64,000 nucleotides of DNA from NCBI RefSeq assembly GCF_006363915.1, contig NZ_CP040946.1. The stretch is one strand, 5' to 3'. A program made the position numbers and the translations under genes. The notes under the pieces are model-generated. The model did no database searches and was not told the origin of the DNA. It worked only from the letters and a program-made list of their open reading frames with translations. Below, one piece after another: positions 45,523 through 52,345 of this stretch. Within the stretch, counting starts at the first letter, position 1. Each line of letters starts with the position of its first letter. This DNA comes from Methylophilus medardensis (GTDB taxonomy: Bacteria; Pseudomonadota; Gammaproteobacteria; Burkholderiales; Methylophilaceae).

Positions 45523-45577
45523 ATAGCGGTATAGTGAGTTGTTCTATGATGGGACGAAATTTTAAAAGAGGCTACGC

Positions 45578-46306
45578 ATGCACGCCCCACATTCACCCAA
45601 ACAGAATCATTTGCTAGACGCACTTCCCGAAGCTGACTACACCCGAATCCAAGACCAACTGGAATATATATCGATGCCCTTAGGGCAGGCGTTGTATGAA
45701 TCTGGTGGGCACCTCAAGCATGTTTACTTTCCAACCACAGCCATAGTGTCTTTGCTTTATGTGTTGGAAAGCGGCGCTTCTGCGGAGATTGCCGTGGTAG
45801 GCAATGAGGGAATTCTTGGTGTGTCGCTGTTCATGGGCGGCGAGACGACGCCCAGTCGAGCAGTGGTACAAAGTGCCGGTCATGGCTATCGCATGCGTGC
45901 CAGTGCGTTGAAGCAAGAATTTAACCGGGCGGGGCCGATGATGCAGCTGTTGCTGCGTTACACCCAAGCCCTGATCACACAAATGGCGCAAACTGCGGTG
46001 TGTAATCGGCACCATTCGATTGAGCAGCAATTATGCCGATGGTTATTGTTGAGTTTAGATCGACTCTCAGCAGATGATCTCAATATGACACAAGAGCTGA
46101 TTGCTAATATGCTGGGCGTGCGCCGTGAGGGCGTGACCGAGGCCGCTGGCAAGTTGCAGCGCGCCGGATTGATCGAATATTCACGCGGCCATATCAAGGT
46201 GCTTGACCGCCCAAAATTAGAAGATCGGGTGTGTGAATGCTATCAAGTGGTTAAAACAGAATTTGATCGTCTTTTGCCAGAAATGCACAGGCGCCATCAA
46301 TCATAA
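45578..46306 (+). CDS. Crp/Fnr family transcriptional regulator (copy 1)
   Basis: 242 residues: N-terminal cyclic-nucleotide-binding-type beta-roll (about 15-140; VYFPTTAIVSLLY, AVVGNEGILGVSLFMGG), long dimerisation helix (about 115-145), and winged helix-turn-helix (about 170-225; MTQELIANMLGVRREGVTEAAGKL, YSRGHIKVLDR). The phosphate-binding cassette Arg of CRP is not evident and FNR-type N-terminal cysteines are absent, so neither cAMP nor an iron-sulfur cluster is the obvious signal. It is a paralog of the gene at 46933. RBS AAAAGAGG lies about 10 bases upstream. Best candidate to bind the GTnCG-N4-CGnAC sites around it. Confidence 0.9.
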   Translation: MHAPHSPKQNHLLDALPEADYTRIQDQLEYISMPLGQALYESGGHLKHVYFPTTAIVSLLYVLESGASAEIAVVGNEGILGVSLFMGGETTPSRAVVQSAGHGYRMRASALKQEFNRAGPMMQLLLRYTQALITQMAQTAVCNRHHSIEQQLCRWLLLSLDRLSADDLNMTQELIANMLGVRREGVTEAAGKLQRAGLIEYSRGHIKVLDRPKLEDRVCECYQVVKTEFDRLLPEMHRRHQS

Positions 46307-46359
46307 GGCATTCATTGAATGTGAGCGCATACTCCATTCAATGAGCGTGCCTTTTTTTT
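46307..46359 (+). terminator. Terminator after regulator copy 1
   Basis: GGCATTCATTGAATG pairs with CATTCAATGA...TGCC with a small bulge, followed by eight T. Confidence 0.8.
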
Positions 46360-46363
46360 CGTA

Positions 46364-46747
46364 TCACGAGGTATGAAGCCGTCTGCGATGCAAGACATGC
46401 GCCCCCAATATGGCGGCCCCCACGCCCAATACGAGGGTGCTGGTTAAGATGGTGATGGCCATGATTACATACCAATGCGCCCCCGTGTACCAAGGCGGTG
46501 ACACCGTGATCCATAATGGAAAATACAAAATATAAACACCGAGGAGTAAGCCCACGCCTGCCCCATACCACACGCCATGCCAAGCCTCTTTCATCAGTTT
46601 AGTGTTGGCCATCAATTGCTGGGCACCTTGCGGCTGGTTGGCCATCAATGGTTTTGCGCCGCTGCTATCTACCGCATTCGCGCGCACATTTTTTTTGCCA
46701 GGTAAACCACGTGTGTCCGGCAGGCTGAATTTACGTTGGATGGTCAT
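46364..46747 (-). CDS. Two-helix membrane protein of unknown function
   Basis: 127 residues from ATG 46747 (AAAGGA 6 bases upstream). A charged, probably cytoplasmic N-terminal half (MTIQRKFSLPDTRGLPGKKN) is followed by two transmembrane helices (about 55-77 and 88-112) and a short basic tail (RRRLHTS). No family recognised. It lies between the two Crp/Fnr paralogs; TAAAAT (46782 to 46777, minus) is a likely -10 and an inverted repeat at 46803 is centred about -40 from it. Confidence 0.65.
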   Translation of the reverse strand: MTIQRKFSLPDTRGLPGKKNVRANAVDSSGAKPLMANQPQGAQQLMANTKLMKEAWHGVWYGAGVGLLLGVYILYFPLWITVSPPWYTGAHWYVIMAITILTSTLVLGVGAAILGAHVLHRRRLHTS

Positions 46748-46802
46748 GTGGATCCTTTGTCTGGGGGGAGTATGCCATTTTAAAAAAAGCGCAGGGTACC
46801 TA

Positions 46803-46817
46803 CTCATTGATCATGAG
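46803..46817. promoter_or_regulatory. Inverted repeat upstream of the two-helix membrane gene
   Basis: CTCAT-TGATC-ATGAG, perfect arms. It differs from the GTnCG sites but is centred about 40 bp upstream of the start predicted from TAAAAT. Confidence 0.35.
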
Positions 46818-46884
46818 CCGATCAGGACTGACTCCACCGTCTGCCATCACACATAGAGGGATTAAATAATTATCCTGTGTGCAT

Positions 46885-46898
46885 GTGGTCGAGCGTAC
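46885..46898 (+). promoter_or_regulatory. Degenerate Crp/Fnr-type operator upstream of regulator copy 2
   Basis: GTGGTCGAGCGTAC, two mismatches to GTnCG-N4-CGnAC. TAAGGT (46921-46926) is exactly 22 bp downstream, but it also overlaps the likely ribosome site and would put the start at the ATG itself, so the promoter reading is doubtful. Confidence 0.35.
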
Positions 46899-46932
46899 AG
46901 AGCATGCTTGGCGGCACTGCTAAGGTGCACAG

Positions 46933-47664
46933 ATGAAACATACCCTGCAACACAATCAACTGGTCGGTTTACTGGATAAAGATTGCCATGACCGACTTCT
47001 CAAACATGGTGAGTGGGTGAGGCTGATTCCCGGGCAACAGCTCATTACCCCAGAAGAGTCTCTGGACTATGCTTATTTTCCGGTCGGCGGTGTCGTCGCT
47101 TTAATCATGCAACAGGCGAATGACAAGCCCATCGCGCTGGCGTTGGTAGGTCTAGAGGGGATGGTCGGCTTAGTCGCCGCGCTGGGGGTTCAATTAGAGC
47201 CTTATGCCGCTAACGTGTTGAGCCCTGGTTTCGCATTGCGCGTTTCTGCCAAGCATGTGTATACACTCAAAGCCAAGCATAAGCATTTTTGTCGTGCGCT
47301 GGATACCTATATTGCCGGGATTCATGCGCGTTTTGCGCAAGCCGCTGTCTGCTATGGGCAGCACGATTTGCAACAACGTTTGGCGTGGTTACTACTCACT
47401 TACAGTCAACGCGTTTCTGCAACAGAGTTTGTCATGACGCAGGCGTTATTGGCAAACCTGCTAGGTGTGCGTCGTTCTGGCATTAACAAGGCGGCCAGTA
47501 GTTTGCAAGATGCGCAGATTTTGCATTATAGCCGTGGCCAAATGCAGCTTTTAAATCCAGTGGCACTGCTAGAAAAAGCCTGCCAATGTTACGCAATGGA
47601 CACCCTGCAATCTGGCGTGGTGATCGCTCAGCATCCTCACGCGGAGGATGCCAAACCCCACTGA
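46933..47664 (+). CDS. Crp/Fnr family transcriptional regulator (copy 2)
   Basis: 243 residues, same plan as the gene at 45578: beta-roll sensor domain (about 12-140; YFPVGGVVALI, LVGLEGMVGLVAALG), dimer helix, winged helix-turn-helix (about 168-225; MTQALLANLLGVRRSGINKAAS, YSRGQMQLLNP). The recognition-helix context LGVRRxGxxxAAxxLQ is shared with copy 1, so overlapping DNA targets are likely. AAGG lies 7 bases before ATG 46933. Signal unknown. It converges with the DUF883 gene. Confidence 0.88.
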   Translation: MKHTLQHNQLVGLLDKDCHDRLLKHGEWVRLIPGQQLITPEESLDYAYFPVGGVVALIMQQANDKPIALALVGLEGMVGLVAALGVQLEPYAANVLSPGFALRVSAKHVYTLKAKHKHFCRALDTYIAGIHARFAQAAVCYGQHDLQQRLAWLLLTYSQRVSATEFVMTQALLANLLGVRRSGINKAASSLQDAQILHYSRGQMQLLNPVALLEKACQCYAMDTLQSGVVIAQHPHAEDAKPH

Positions 47665-47669
47665 TGCGG

Positions 47670-48017
47670 CTAGCGTTTGAGCGCCAACGCAAGCCCAACC
47701 CCCATGGCGAAGCCCAACGCCGCGGCCATGCCGGCTGATTGCCACGGATGACCATGCACATAAATATCCGTCGCTTTTAGCGTGGCTTTTGATTGGGCAA
47801 CCAGCATGGCCTCATTCTCTAGCAGTCGTTGTTTAGCTGATTCAATCGAACGTGTGATATTGCTGCGTATCTCGTCCAACCCCTCACTACTTTGACTCGC
47901 AGTCGCCTGCAACAGTGATTGCACATCTGCAATCACGGTATGTAAATCTTCTGCCAAGGTGCGTCCTGCATCTGCGGCGGTAGCTGAATGTGTCGAAAAT
48001 GGTAAGCCTATATGCAT
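47670..48017 (-). CDS. DUF883 (ElaB/YqjD-like) membrane-anchored protein
   Basis: 115 residues from ATG 48017 (AAGGA 7 bases upstream). A long amphipathic helical region (about 15-85; TLAEDLHTVIADVQSLL, SARQRLLEN-like text) is followed by HPWQSAGMAAALGFAMGVGLAL, the C-terminal membrane anchor typical of ElaB/YqjD/YgaM, which tether ribosomes or act in stationary phase in E. coli. It is 74 bases downstream of the BON lipoprotein gene on the same strand and probably its operon partner. Confidence 0.85.
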   Translation of the reverse strand: MHIGLPFSTHSATAADAGRTLAEDLHTVIADVQSLLQATASQSSEGLDEIRSNITRSIESAKQRLLENEAMLVAQSKATLKATDIYVHGHPWQSAGMAAALGFAMGVGLALALKR

Positions 48018-48048
48018 GGTGAAGTCCTTGTGAAAACCTGAATAGAAT

Positions 48049-48077
48049 GTGCAGGCATGCACTACCGCTGCCTGCAC
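48049..48077. repeat. Intercistronic hairpin
   Basis: Perfect 9-bp stem GTGCAGGCA (48049-48057) with TGCCTGCAC (48069-48077), 11-base loop, between the BON and DUF883 genes. No T-tract; perhaps tunes the ratio of the two products. Its left half also forms GTGCAGGCATGCAC, operator-like, but no -10 fits. Confidence 0.5.
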
Positions 48078-48091
48078 CGGGGGTGGCCAAT

Positions 48092-48403
48092 TTATTTCAG
48101 CCGAAGATCATTTTTGACGTGCTTGACGCCTTTGACGGTATTGGTGACGCGCGTGGCCAGATCAATTTCGGTCTGGGTGCTAACAAAACCACTCAGTTGC
48201 ACCTGATTTTTAAAAGTTTCGACATTGATCTCTGCCGATTTCAAGCCAGGCTCATGCAAAATAGCTGCAATCACTTTGGTGGTAATCACGCCGTCATCTA
48301 AATATTCGCCAGTACTTTCTTGTTTGGGCGATGTGCTACAACCGAGCAAAATAACGCAACCAAGCAAGCTTACTAACGAGGCAACACGGGGAAACTGCAA
48401 CAT
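48092..48403 (-). CDS. BON-domain lipoprotein (second)
   Basis: 103 residues from ATG 48403, with GGAG 7 bases upstream. Lipoprotein signal with lipobox LLGC (Cys about 22), then one BON domain (about 37-102; DDGVITTKVIAAILHEPGL, VQLSGFVSTQTEIDLATRV, VKHVKNDLRLK). It is shorter than the BON lipoprotein at 41671 and clearly related. A full-match Crp/Fnr-type operator at 48469 with a TACACT -10 lies upstream. Confidence 0.87.
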   Translation of the reverse strand: MLQFPRVASLVSLLGCVILLGCSTSPKQESTGEYLDDGVITTKVIAAILHEPGLKSAEINVETFKNQVQLSGFVSTQTEIDLATRVTNTVKGVKHVKNDLRLK

Positions 48404-48468
48404 GGCATCGCTCCGATTTCTTAAAAAAGAGGAAAAGTTAAGTGTAAGCAGCCAAGTGACGCAACGCT

Positions 48469-48482
48469 GTTCGTTGACGCAC
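48469..48482 (-). promoter_or_regulatory. Putative Crp/Fnr-type operator for the BON/DUF883 operon
   Basis: GTTCGTTGACGCAC, a full match to GTnCG-N4-CGnAC. On the minus strand TACACT (48446 to 48441) begins exactly 22 bp downstream; predicted start near 48434, a 31-base leader. Confidence 0.55.
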
Positions 48483-48610
48483 TTAGGTGACTGATACATG
48501 CTTGTGTGGTTTGACAGACAGAACCCACCGTTTGAGCAGACTAGAGTTTATCGGGGGGATGATGTGCTTACATATCCTCTTCATGCTGGTCAACGCGAAA
48601 GGATCACTCA

Positions 48611-48862
48611 ATGCATATCGTCAATCAAAACAACCTTTTTGTTAAACCCAATACGAAGCACCGTCAGTCAAAACACACTGCGGCCAGTCGCACCCCCCTA
48701 GATCAAGACCCCCCGCAGATGGTTGAAGACAAAAGAAAAACCGTGTATGGACACACCATGGCTGATGTTGAAAAACAAATTTTAGACTGGCAGGACGAGA
48801 TGAGAGCGGAGCGAGATCAGCGCAATCGCTTTATAGTTGCAGCGGACGCTGCAAACAGGTAA
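48611..48862 (+). CDS. Small charged hypothetical protein (83 aa)
   Basis: ATG 48611 has AAAGGA 7 bases upstream and the gene ends 18 bases before a good terminator, which supports a real transcript. The product is hydrophilic: a basic, His/Lys-rich first half and a helical second half (MADVEKQILDWQDEMRAERDQRNRF). No family, signal or membrane segment recognised. Confidence 0.55.
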   Translation: MHIVNQNNLFVKPNTKHRQSKHTAASRTPLDQDPPQMVEDKRKTVYGHTMADVEKQILDWQDEMRAERDQRNRFIVAADAANR

Positions 48863-48879
48863 GCCACACTGTTTAACAA

Positions 48880-48910
48880 AAAAGCCTCGAACCGTTGTTC
48901 GAGGCTTTTG
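48880..48910. terminator. Terminator between the 83-aa gene and sodB
   Basis: AAAAGCCTCGAAC-CGTT-GTTCGAGGCTTTT, a near-perfect hairpin with A and T tracts, usable in both directions. Confidence 0.88.
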
Positions 48911-48935
48911 TTGGGCGTGAATCGGTCTGACTTCG

Positions 48936-48951
48936 ATCCTAAATTTAGGAT
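48936..48951. repeat. Perfect 16-bp palindrome just past sodB
   Basis: ATCCTAAATTTAGGAT, six bases after the sodB stop codon. Looks like a regulator site rather than a terminator because there is no loop or T-tract. Confidence 0.5.
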
Positions 48952-48957
48952 ATCACA

Positions 48958-49542
48958 TTAAGCCGCAAAGTTTTTTGCTGCAAATTCCCAGTTCACTAAG
49001 TTGTTGAGGAATGTTTCAACAAATTTTGGGCGCGCATTGCGGTGGTCGATGTAGTAAGCGTGTTCCCATACGTCGATGGTCAACAGTGCGGTGTCACCAG
49101 TAGTCAGTGGCGTGCCGGCAGCCCCCATATTGACGATGTCCACAGAACCATCTGCTTTTTTCACTAGCCAAGTCCAGCCAGACCCAAAATTACCGACAGC
49201 AGACGTTTGAAAAGCTTTTTTGAACTCTTCATATGAACCCCACTTGGCGTTGATTGCTGCAGCTAAATCGCCGGTTGGCTCGCCGCCACCGTTAGGTGAC
49301 AGGCAGTTCCAGAAGAAAGTGTGGTTCCATACTTGCGCTGAGTTATTGTAGATGCCAGCGCTGGATTTTTTGATGATGTCTTCGAGAGCTGCGTTTTCAA
49401 ACTCAGTGCCTTTGATCAGGTTGTTGAGGTTGGTCACGTAAGCTTGGTGGTGTTTGCTGTAGTGGAAGTCAAATGTTTCTTCAGACATGTGAGGCGCCAA
49501 TGCATTTTTTGCAAATGGCAATGCTGGTAAGCTATGTTCCAT
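48958..49542 (-). CDS. sodB: Superoxide dismutase, Fe type
   Basis: Converts superoxide to oxygen and hydrogen peroxide in the cytoplasm. 194 residues. Metal ligands are visible: His27 (FHYSKHH), the His in QVWNHTFFWN (about 75), and Asp and His in DVWEHAYYID (about 157-161). FGSGWTWLV is also conserved. The length, the AGIYNNSAQVWNHTFFW segment and FGSGWTWL favour the iron type over the manganese type. It stands alone, with its own upstream region of about 170 bp. Confidence 0.96.
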   Translation of the reverse strand: MEHSLPALPFAKNALAPHMSEETFDFHYSKHHQAYVTNLNNLIKGTEFENAALEDIIKKSSAGIYNNSAQVWNHTFFWNCLSPNGGGEPTGDLAAAINAKWGSYEEFKKAFQTSAVGNFGSGWTWLVKKADGSVDIVNMGAAGTPLTTGDTALLTIDVWEHAYYIDHRNARPKFVETFLNNLVNWEFAAKNFAA

Positions 49543-49712
49543 GGTGTTTCCTTTAATAGGTTTGTTGAAATGGTTGCCCGCTATTGCAAGCGTAAACGAT
49601 GTTGATGTTTGAGTCGCAAGGCGGGCAAAGGTTTACTAATTTAGTAGGGTTATTTTGCCATAGTTTGCTATCTTGCAAAACCTTGTGTGTACAAAGTTAT
49701 TGCGCGTGGTGC

Positions 49713-50594
49713 TTACTTTTTGCGGGCGCGCGGGTGCGCCGCGTCGTAAATTTTGCTGAGGTGCTGAAAGTCGAGATGGGTATAGACCTGGGTCGTGCTG
49801 ATGTTGGCATGCCCCAGCATTTCTTGCACTGCACGCAAGTCGCCGCTGCTTTGTAACACGTGGCTGGCGAAACTGTGACGTAGCATGTGTGGGTGCACGT
49901 GATTTTGTATGCCTTGTGCGGTCACCCAGTGATTGATACGGCTTTGTATTGTGCGGCCATGGATGCGTCTGCCTTGCTGACTGATGAATACCGCAGCTTC
50001 TGTGAGCCGTTTGCTCAACCATGTGCTGCGGATGGCTAGCCAGGCTTTGAGGGCGATGATGGCTTTGCTGCCCAGGGGGACCATGCGCGTTTTATTGCCT
50101 TTACCGATCACCGTGATCAGGCCTTCTTGCAGGTCTAGGCGCTCAAGGTCTAGACCTACTAATTCACTGAGCCGTAAGCCCGAGGAGTAAAACAGCTCCA
50201 ATATGGCACGATCACGCAGCACAATCGGTGTATCGCCTTCGATTTCGACCAGTTTGATGGTTTGCTCGATAGACAAGGCATGCGGTAAGGTCTTCGGCGC
50301 TTTTGGTGCCCTTAAGCCGACCACCGGATTGGCGGGAAATTGCTTGTGTAACACCAGATAGCGATAAAAGCCACGCCAGCTGGACAAGATGCGAGCAATG
50401 CTGCGCCCATGCATACCCTCGCTATTCAAACTAGCGATTTGGCGGCGAATATCTTGTGGGGTGAGGGTGGCCAGCGTTTGCCCATGATGGTGCAACAAGC
50501 GTTCAATATCCCGCTGGTAGTTGCTGCGCGTATGCTCACTGAGCCCACGCTCAAAATGTAAGTAGTCGAGGTAGTCGTCCAGCAGTTCATGCAT
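49713..50594 (-). CDS. xerC: Tyrosine recombinase XerC
   Basis: Resolves chromosome dimers at dif with XerD. 293 residues: N-terminal SAM-like core-binding domain (about 1-85; YLDYLHFERGLSEHTRSNYQRDI in parts) and catalytic domain with Arg in SSGLRLSELVGL, Lys in GKGNKTRMVPLG, HMLRHSFASHVL (His-x-x-Arg), LGHANISTTQVYTHL (His and nucleophile Tyr near 275). It follows dapF and DUF484, the standard order. Confidence 0.95.
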   Translation of the reverse strand: MHELLDDYLDYLHFERGLSEHTRSNYQRDIERLLHHHGQTLATLTPQDIRRQIASLNSEGMHGRSIARILSSWRGFYRYLVLHKQFPANPVVGLRAPKAPKTLPHALSIEQTIKLVEIEGDTPIVLRDRAILELFYSSGLRLSELVGLDLERLDLQEGLITVIGKGNKTRMVPLGSKAIIALKAWLAIRSTWLSKRLTEAAVFISQQGRRIHGRTIQSRINHWVTAQGIQNHVHPHMLRHSFASHVLQSSGDLRAVQEMLGHANISTTQVYTHLDFQHLSKIYDAAHPRARKK

Positions 50595-50675
50595 GACGAC
50601 GACCTCTAAGGGCGTAGGTTACGCTGACAATTGCCGCAAGTAGATGCCTCTTGGCGGAAACCTCAGCGGGGGCTT

Positions 50676-51332
50676 TCATATAATATATCTGGCCAATGAA
50701 GCGCTCACTAGCTCTCCAATCCGGTTGAGAAACAGCGTGCCCATCCCAGCATAAAAGCGACTACGCTGCTCACTCGGGATAGCCATCAAGCCAAAGGTGA
50801 TGTCTTGATAGCGCATGGGAATTACTGCCAAGGATGCTGGCGTGTCGGTAAACCAGCCGGCGATATCCATGGTGGGTAGGGTGCCACAATAAGGTTGGCT
50901 TAAATCCTTGGCCCAGTTTTTGAGAGAGTCTTCGGCCTCGATAAACAACTCGCTGGCGGCATGGCTTTCGTTGACCCACAGTTTGAGCTGCGCATTTGGC
51001 AACTGAAAATGCGTGGCCAGAAATGCCACCACATGTGCCTGCAAAGCACTCACATCTTTGGCAAACAATAAACCCAATGTCAGCTCGTGGACTTTGTTGG
51101 CGGTGGCCTCGTTTTCTTCGGCAGTGAGAATCAGCTCGGTGAAGCGAGACTCCAGCACGCGAATTTTATCGCGCTGAGCAATCTGCTGGCGTTCGGCCAG
51201 CGAGATCGTGCCTTTGCCATGCGGACTGGGTAAAAAAAGCTCTGCCAACAAGTGCGCATGGCTTTCAAAAAAGTCCGGATGCGCCTTGAGGTATTGCTTG
51301 ATATCGTTTTCGTGAATGCTGTCTTCCATCAT
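50676..51332 (-). CDS. DUF484 family protein
   Basis: 218 residues. The opening DIKQYLKAHPDFFESHAHLLAEL and the coiled-coil segment after it (SLAERQQIAQRDKIRVLESRF) are diagnostic of DUF484; the second half is a GAF-like domain (about 85-215). Function unknown; the gene is conserved between dapF and xerC. ATG 51332 or the next ATG could be used. It lies 17 bases after dapF. Confidence 0.92.
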   Translation of the reverse strand: MMEDSIHENDIKQYLKAHPDFFESHAHLLAELFLPSPHGKGTISLAERQQIAQRDKIRVLESRFTELILTAEENEATANKVHELTLGLLFAKDVSALQAHVVAFLATHFQLPNAQLKLWVNESHAASELFIEAEDSLKNWAKDLSQPYCGTLPTMDIAGWFTDTPASLAVIPMRYQDITFGLMAIPSEQRSRFYAGMGTLFLNRIGELVSASLARYII

Positions 51333-51349
51333 GCTGCAATTCTAATCAT

Positions 51350-52180
51350 TTAAATGTCAATTTCGCCGTCGAATACTATTTCAGCTGGCCCGGTCATCAT
51401 GACAGGCGCATCAGCGCCTGCCCATTGAATGGTGAGGATACCGCCGCGGGTATGTACTTTTACTGGGCTTTGCAAGGTGCCGAGTTGTATGCCGCTCACG
51501 GCCGCCGCACAGGCCCCTGTGCCACAGGCCAGGGTTTCACCACTGCCACGTTCGTACACCCGCAAGTTGATCTCATGCTCGTTGAGCACCTGCATAAATC
51601 CCGCGTTGACCCGTTGTGGAAAACGCGGATGGGATTCAATTTGTGGCCCCAAGGTGGCGACCTCTGCCGTATGCACGTTATCGACCAACATGACGGCGTG
51701 CGGATTGCCCATGGATACTGCGCTAATGGTCACGGTTTCACCTGCCAAAGGTAGCGTGTAGGTTGTCGCTTGCGCGGCGGCTTCAAAAGGAATTTGTGCC
51801 GGAATAAATCGCGGTGCACCCATATTCACCGTGACTTGGCCATCAGCTTGCAACATCAGAGTGATCAATCCACTGGCAGTTTCGACCCGAATCTCATGTT
51901 TGTTGGTCAGGCCTTTTTCAACCACAAAGCGCACAAAACAACGGGCGCCATTGCCACATTGCTCGACCTCACCGCCATCTGCGTTAAAAATACGGTAGCG
52001 AAAATCGACGCCAGGCGTATCGGTGGCTTCAACCATCAATAATTGGTCGCAACCTACGCCAAGATAACGGTTGGCAATGTGCTGGATCTGGCTATGAGAT
52101 AAAGTGACAGGCGTTTGCGTGGCATCGATCACCACAAAATCGTTGCCTGCGCCCTGCATTTTGGTAAATCGCAATTTCAT
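51350..52180 (-). CDS. dapF: Diaminopimelate epimerase
   Basis: Interconverts LL- and meso-diaminopimelate for lysine and peptidoglycan synthesis. 276 residues from ATG 52180, which begins at the conserved KLRFTKMQGAGNDFVVID; a longer in-frame start at 52228 is not needed. Catalytic cysteines are Cys75 in QCGNGARCF and the Cys in ETLACGTGACAA (about 220). First gene of the dapF-DUF484-xerC operon, divergent from metK. Confidence 0.96.
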   Translation of the reverse strand: MKLRFTKMQGAGNDFVVIDATQTPVTLSHSQIQHIANRYLGVGCDQLLMVEATDTPGVDFRYRIFNADGGEVEQCGNGARCFVRFVVEKGLTNKHEIRVETASGLITLMLQADGQVTVNMGAPRFIPAQIPFEAAAQATTYTLPLAGETVTISAVSMGNPHAVMLVDNVHTAEVATLGPQIESHPRFPQRVNAGFMQVLNEHEINLRVYERGSGETLACGTGACAAAVSGIQLGTLQSPVKVHTRGGILTIQWAGADAPVMMTGPAEIVFDGEIDI

Positions 52181-52228
52181 AGCTGAGGATGATACCGCAT
52201 CAAGCCCTTGAAGGCATCCTAACGTCAA

Positions 52229-52345
52229 AGATTTATTCCTTGCGCGAAATAAACTCAGGTAGAATCTTTTTTCCCCATTTTGCGTGCCGGCTTCAGCCTT
52301 TAGTCAGCACGGTTCATTAACTTTTAACTTTTCAAGGCGTCAGAC
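52229..52345 (+). promoter_or_regulatory. metK leader region
   Basis: A TAGAAT -10 candidate at 52260-52265 and a hairpin with arms CGTGC (52283-52287) and GCACG (52307-52311) holding an inner GGC-TTCA-GCC stem. It does not match a SAM riboswitch class that I can recognise. Confidence 0.35.

Noticed and set aside
48049..48062. GTGCAGGCATGCAC as another member of the operator family
   Set aside because: Two mismatches to the motif, no TAnnnT at 22 bp, and it is better explained as one arm plus loop of a 9-bp intercistronic hairpin.
52229..52345. A SAM riboswitch upstream of metK
   Set aside because: The sequence does not show the core of any SAM class I know; only a small hairpin is visible.
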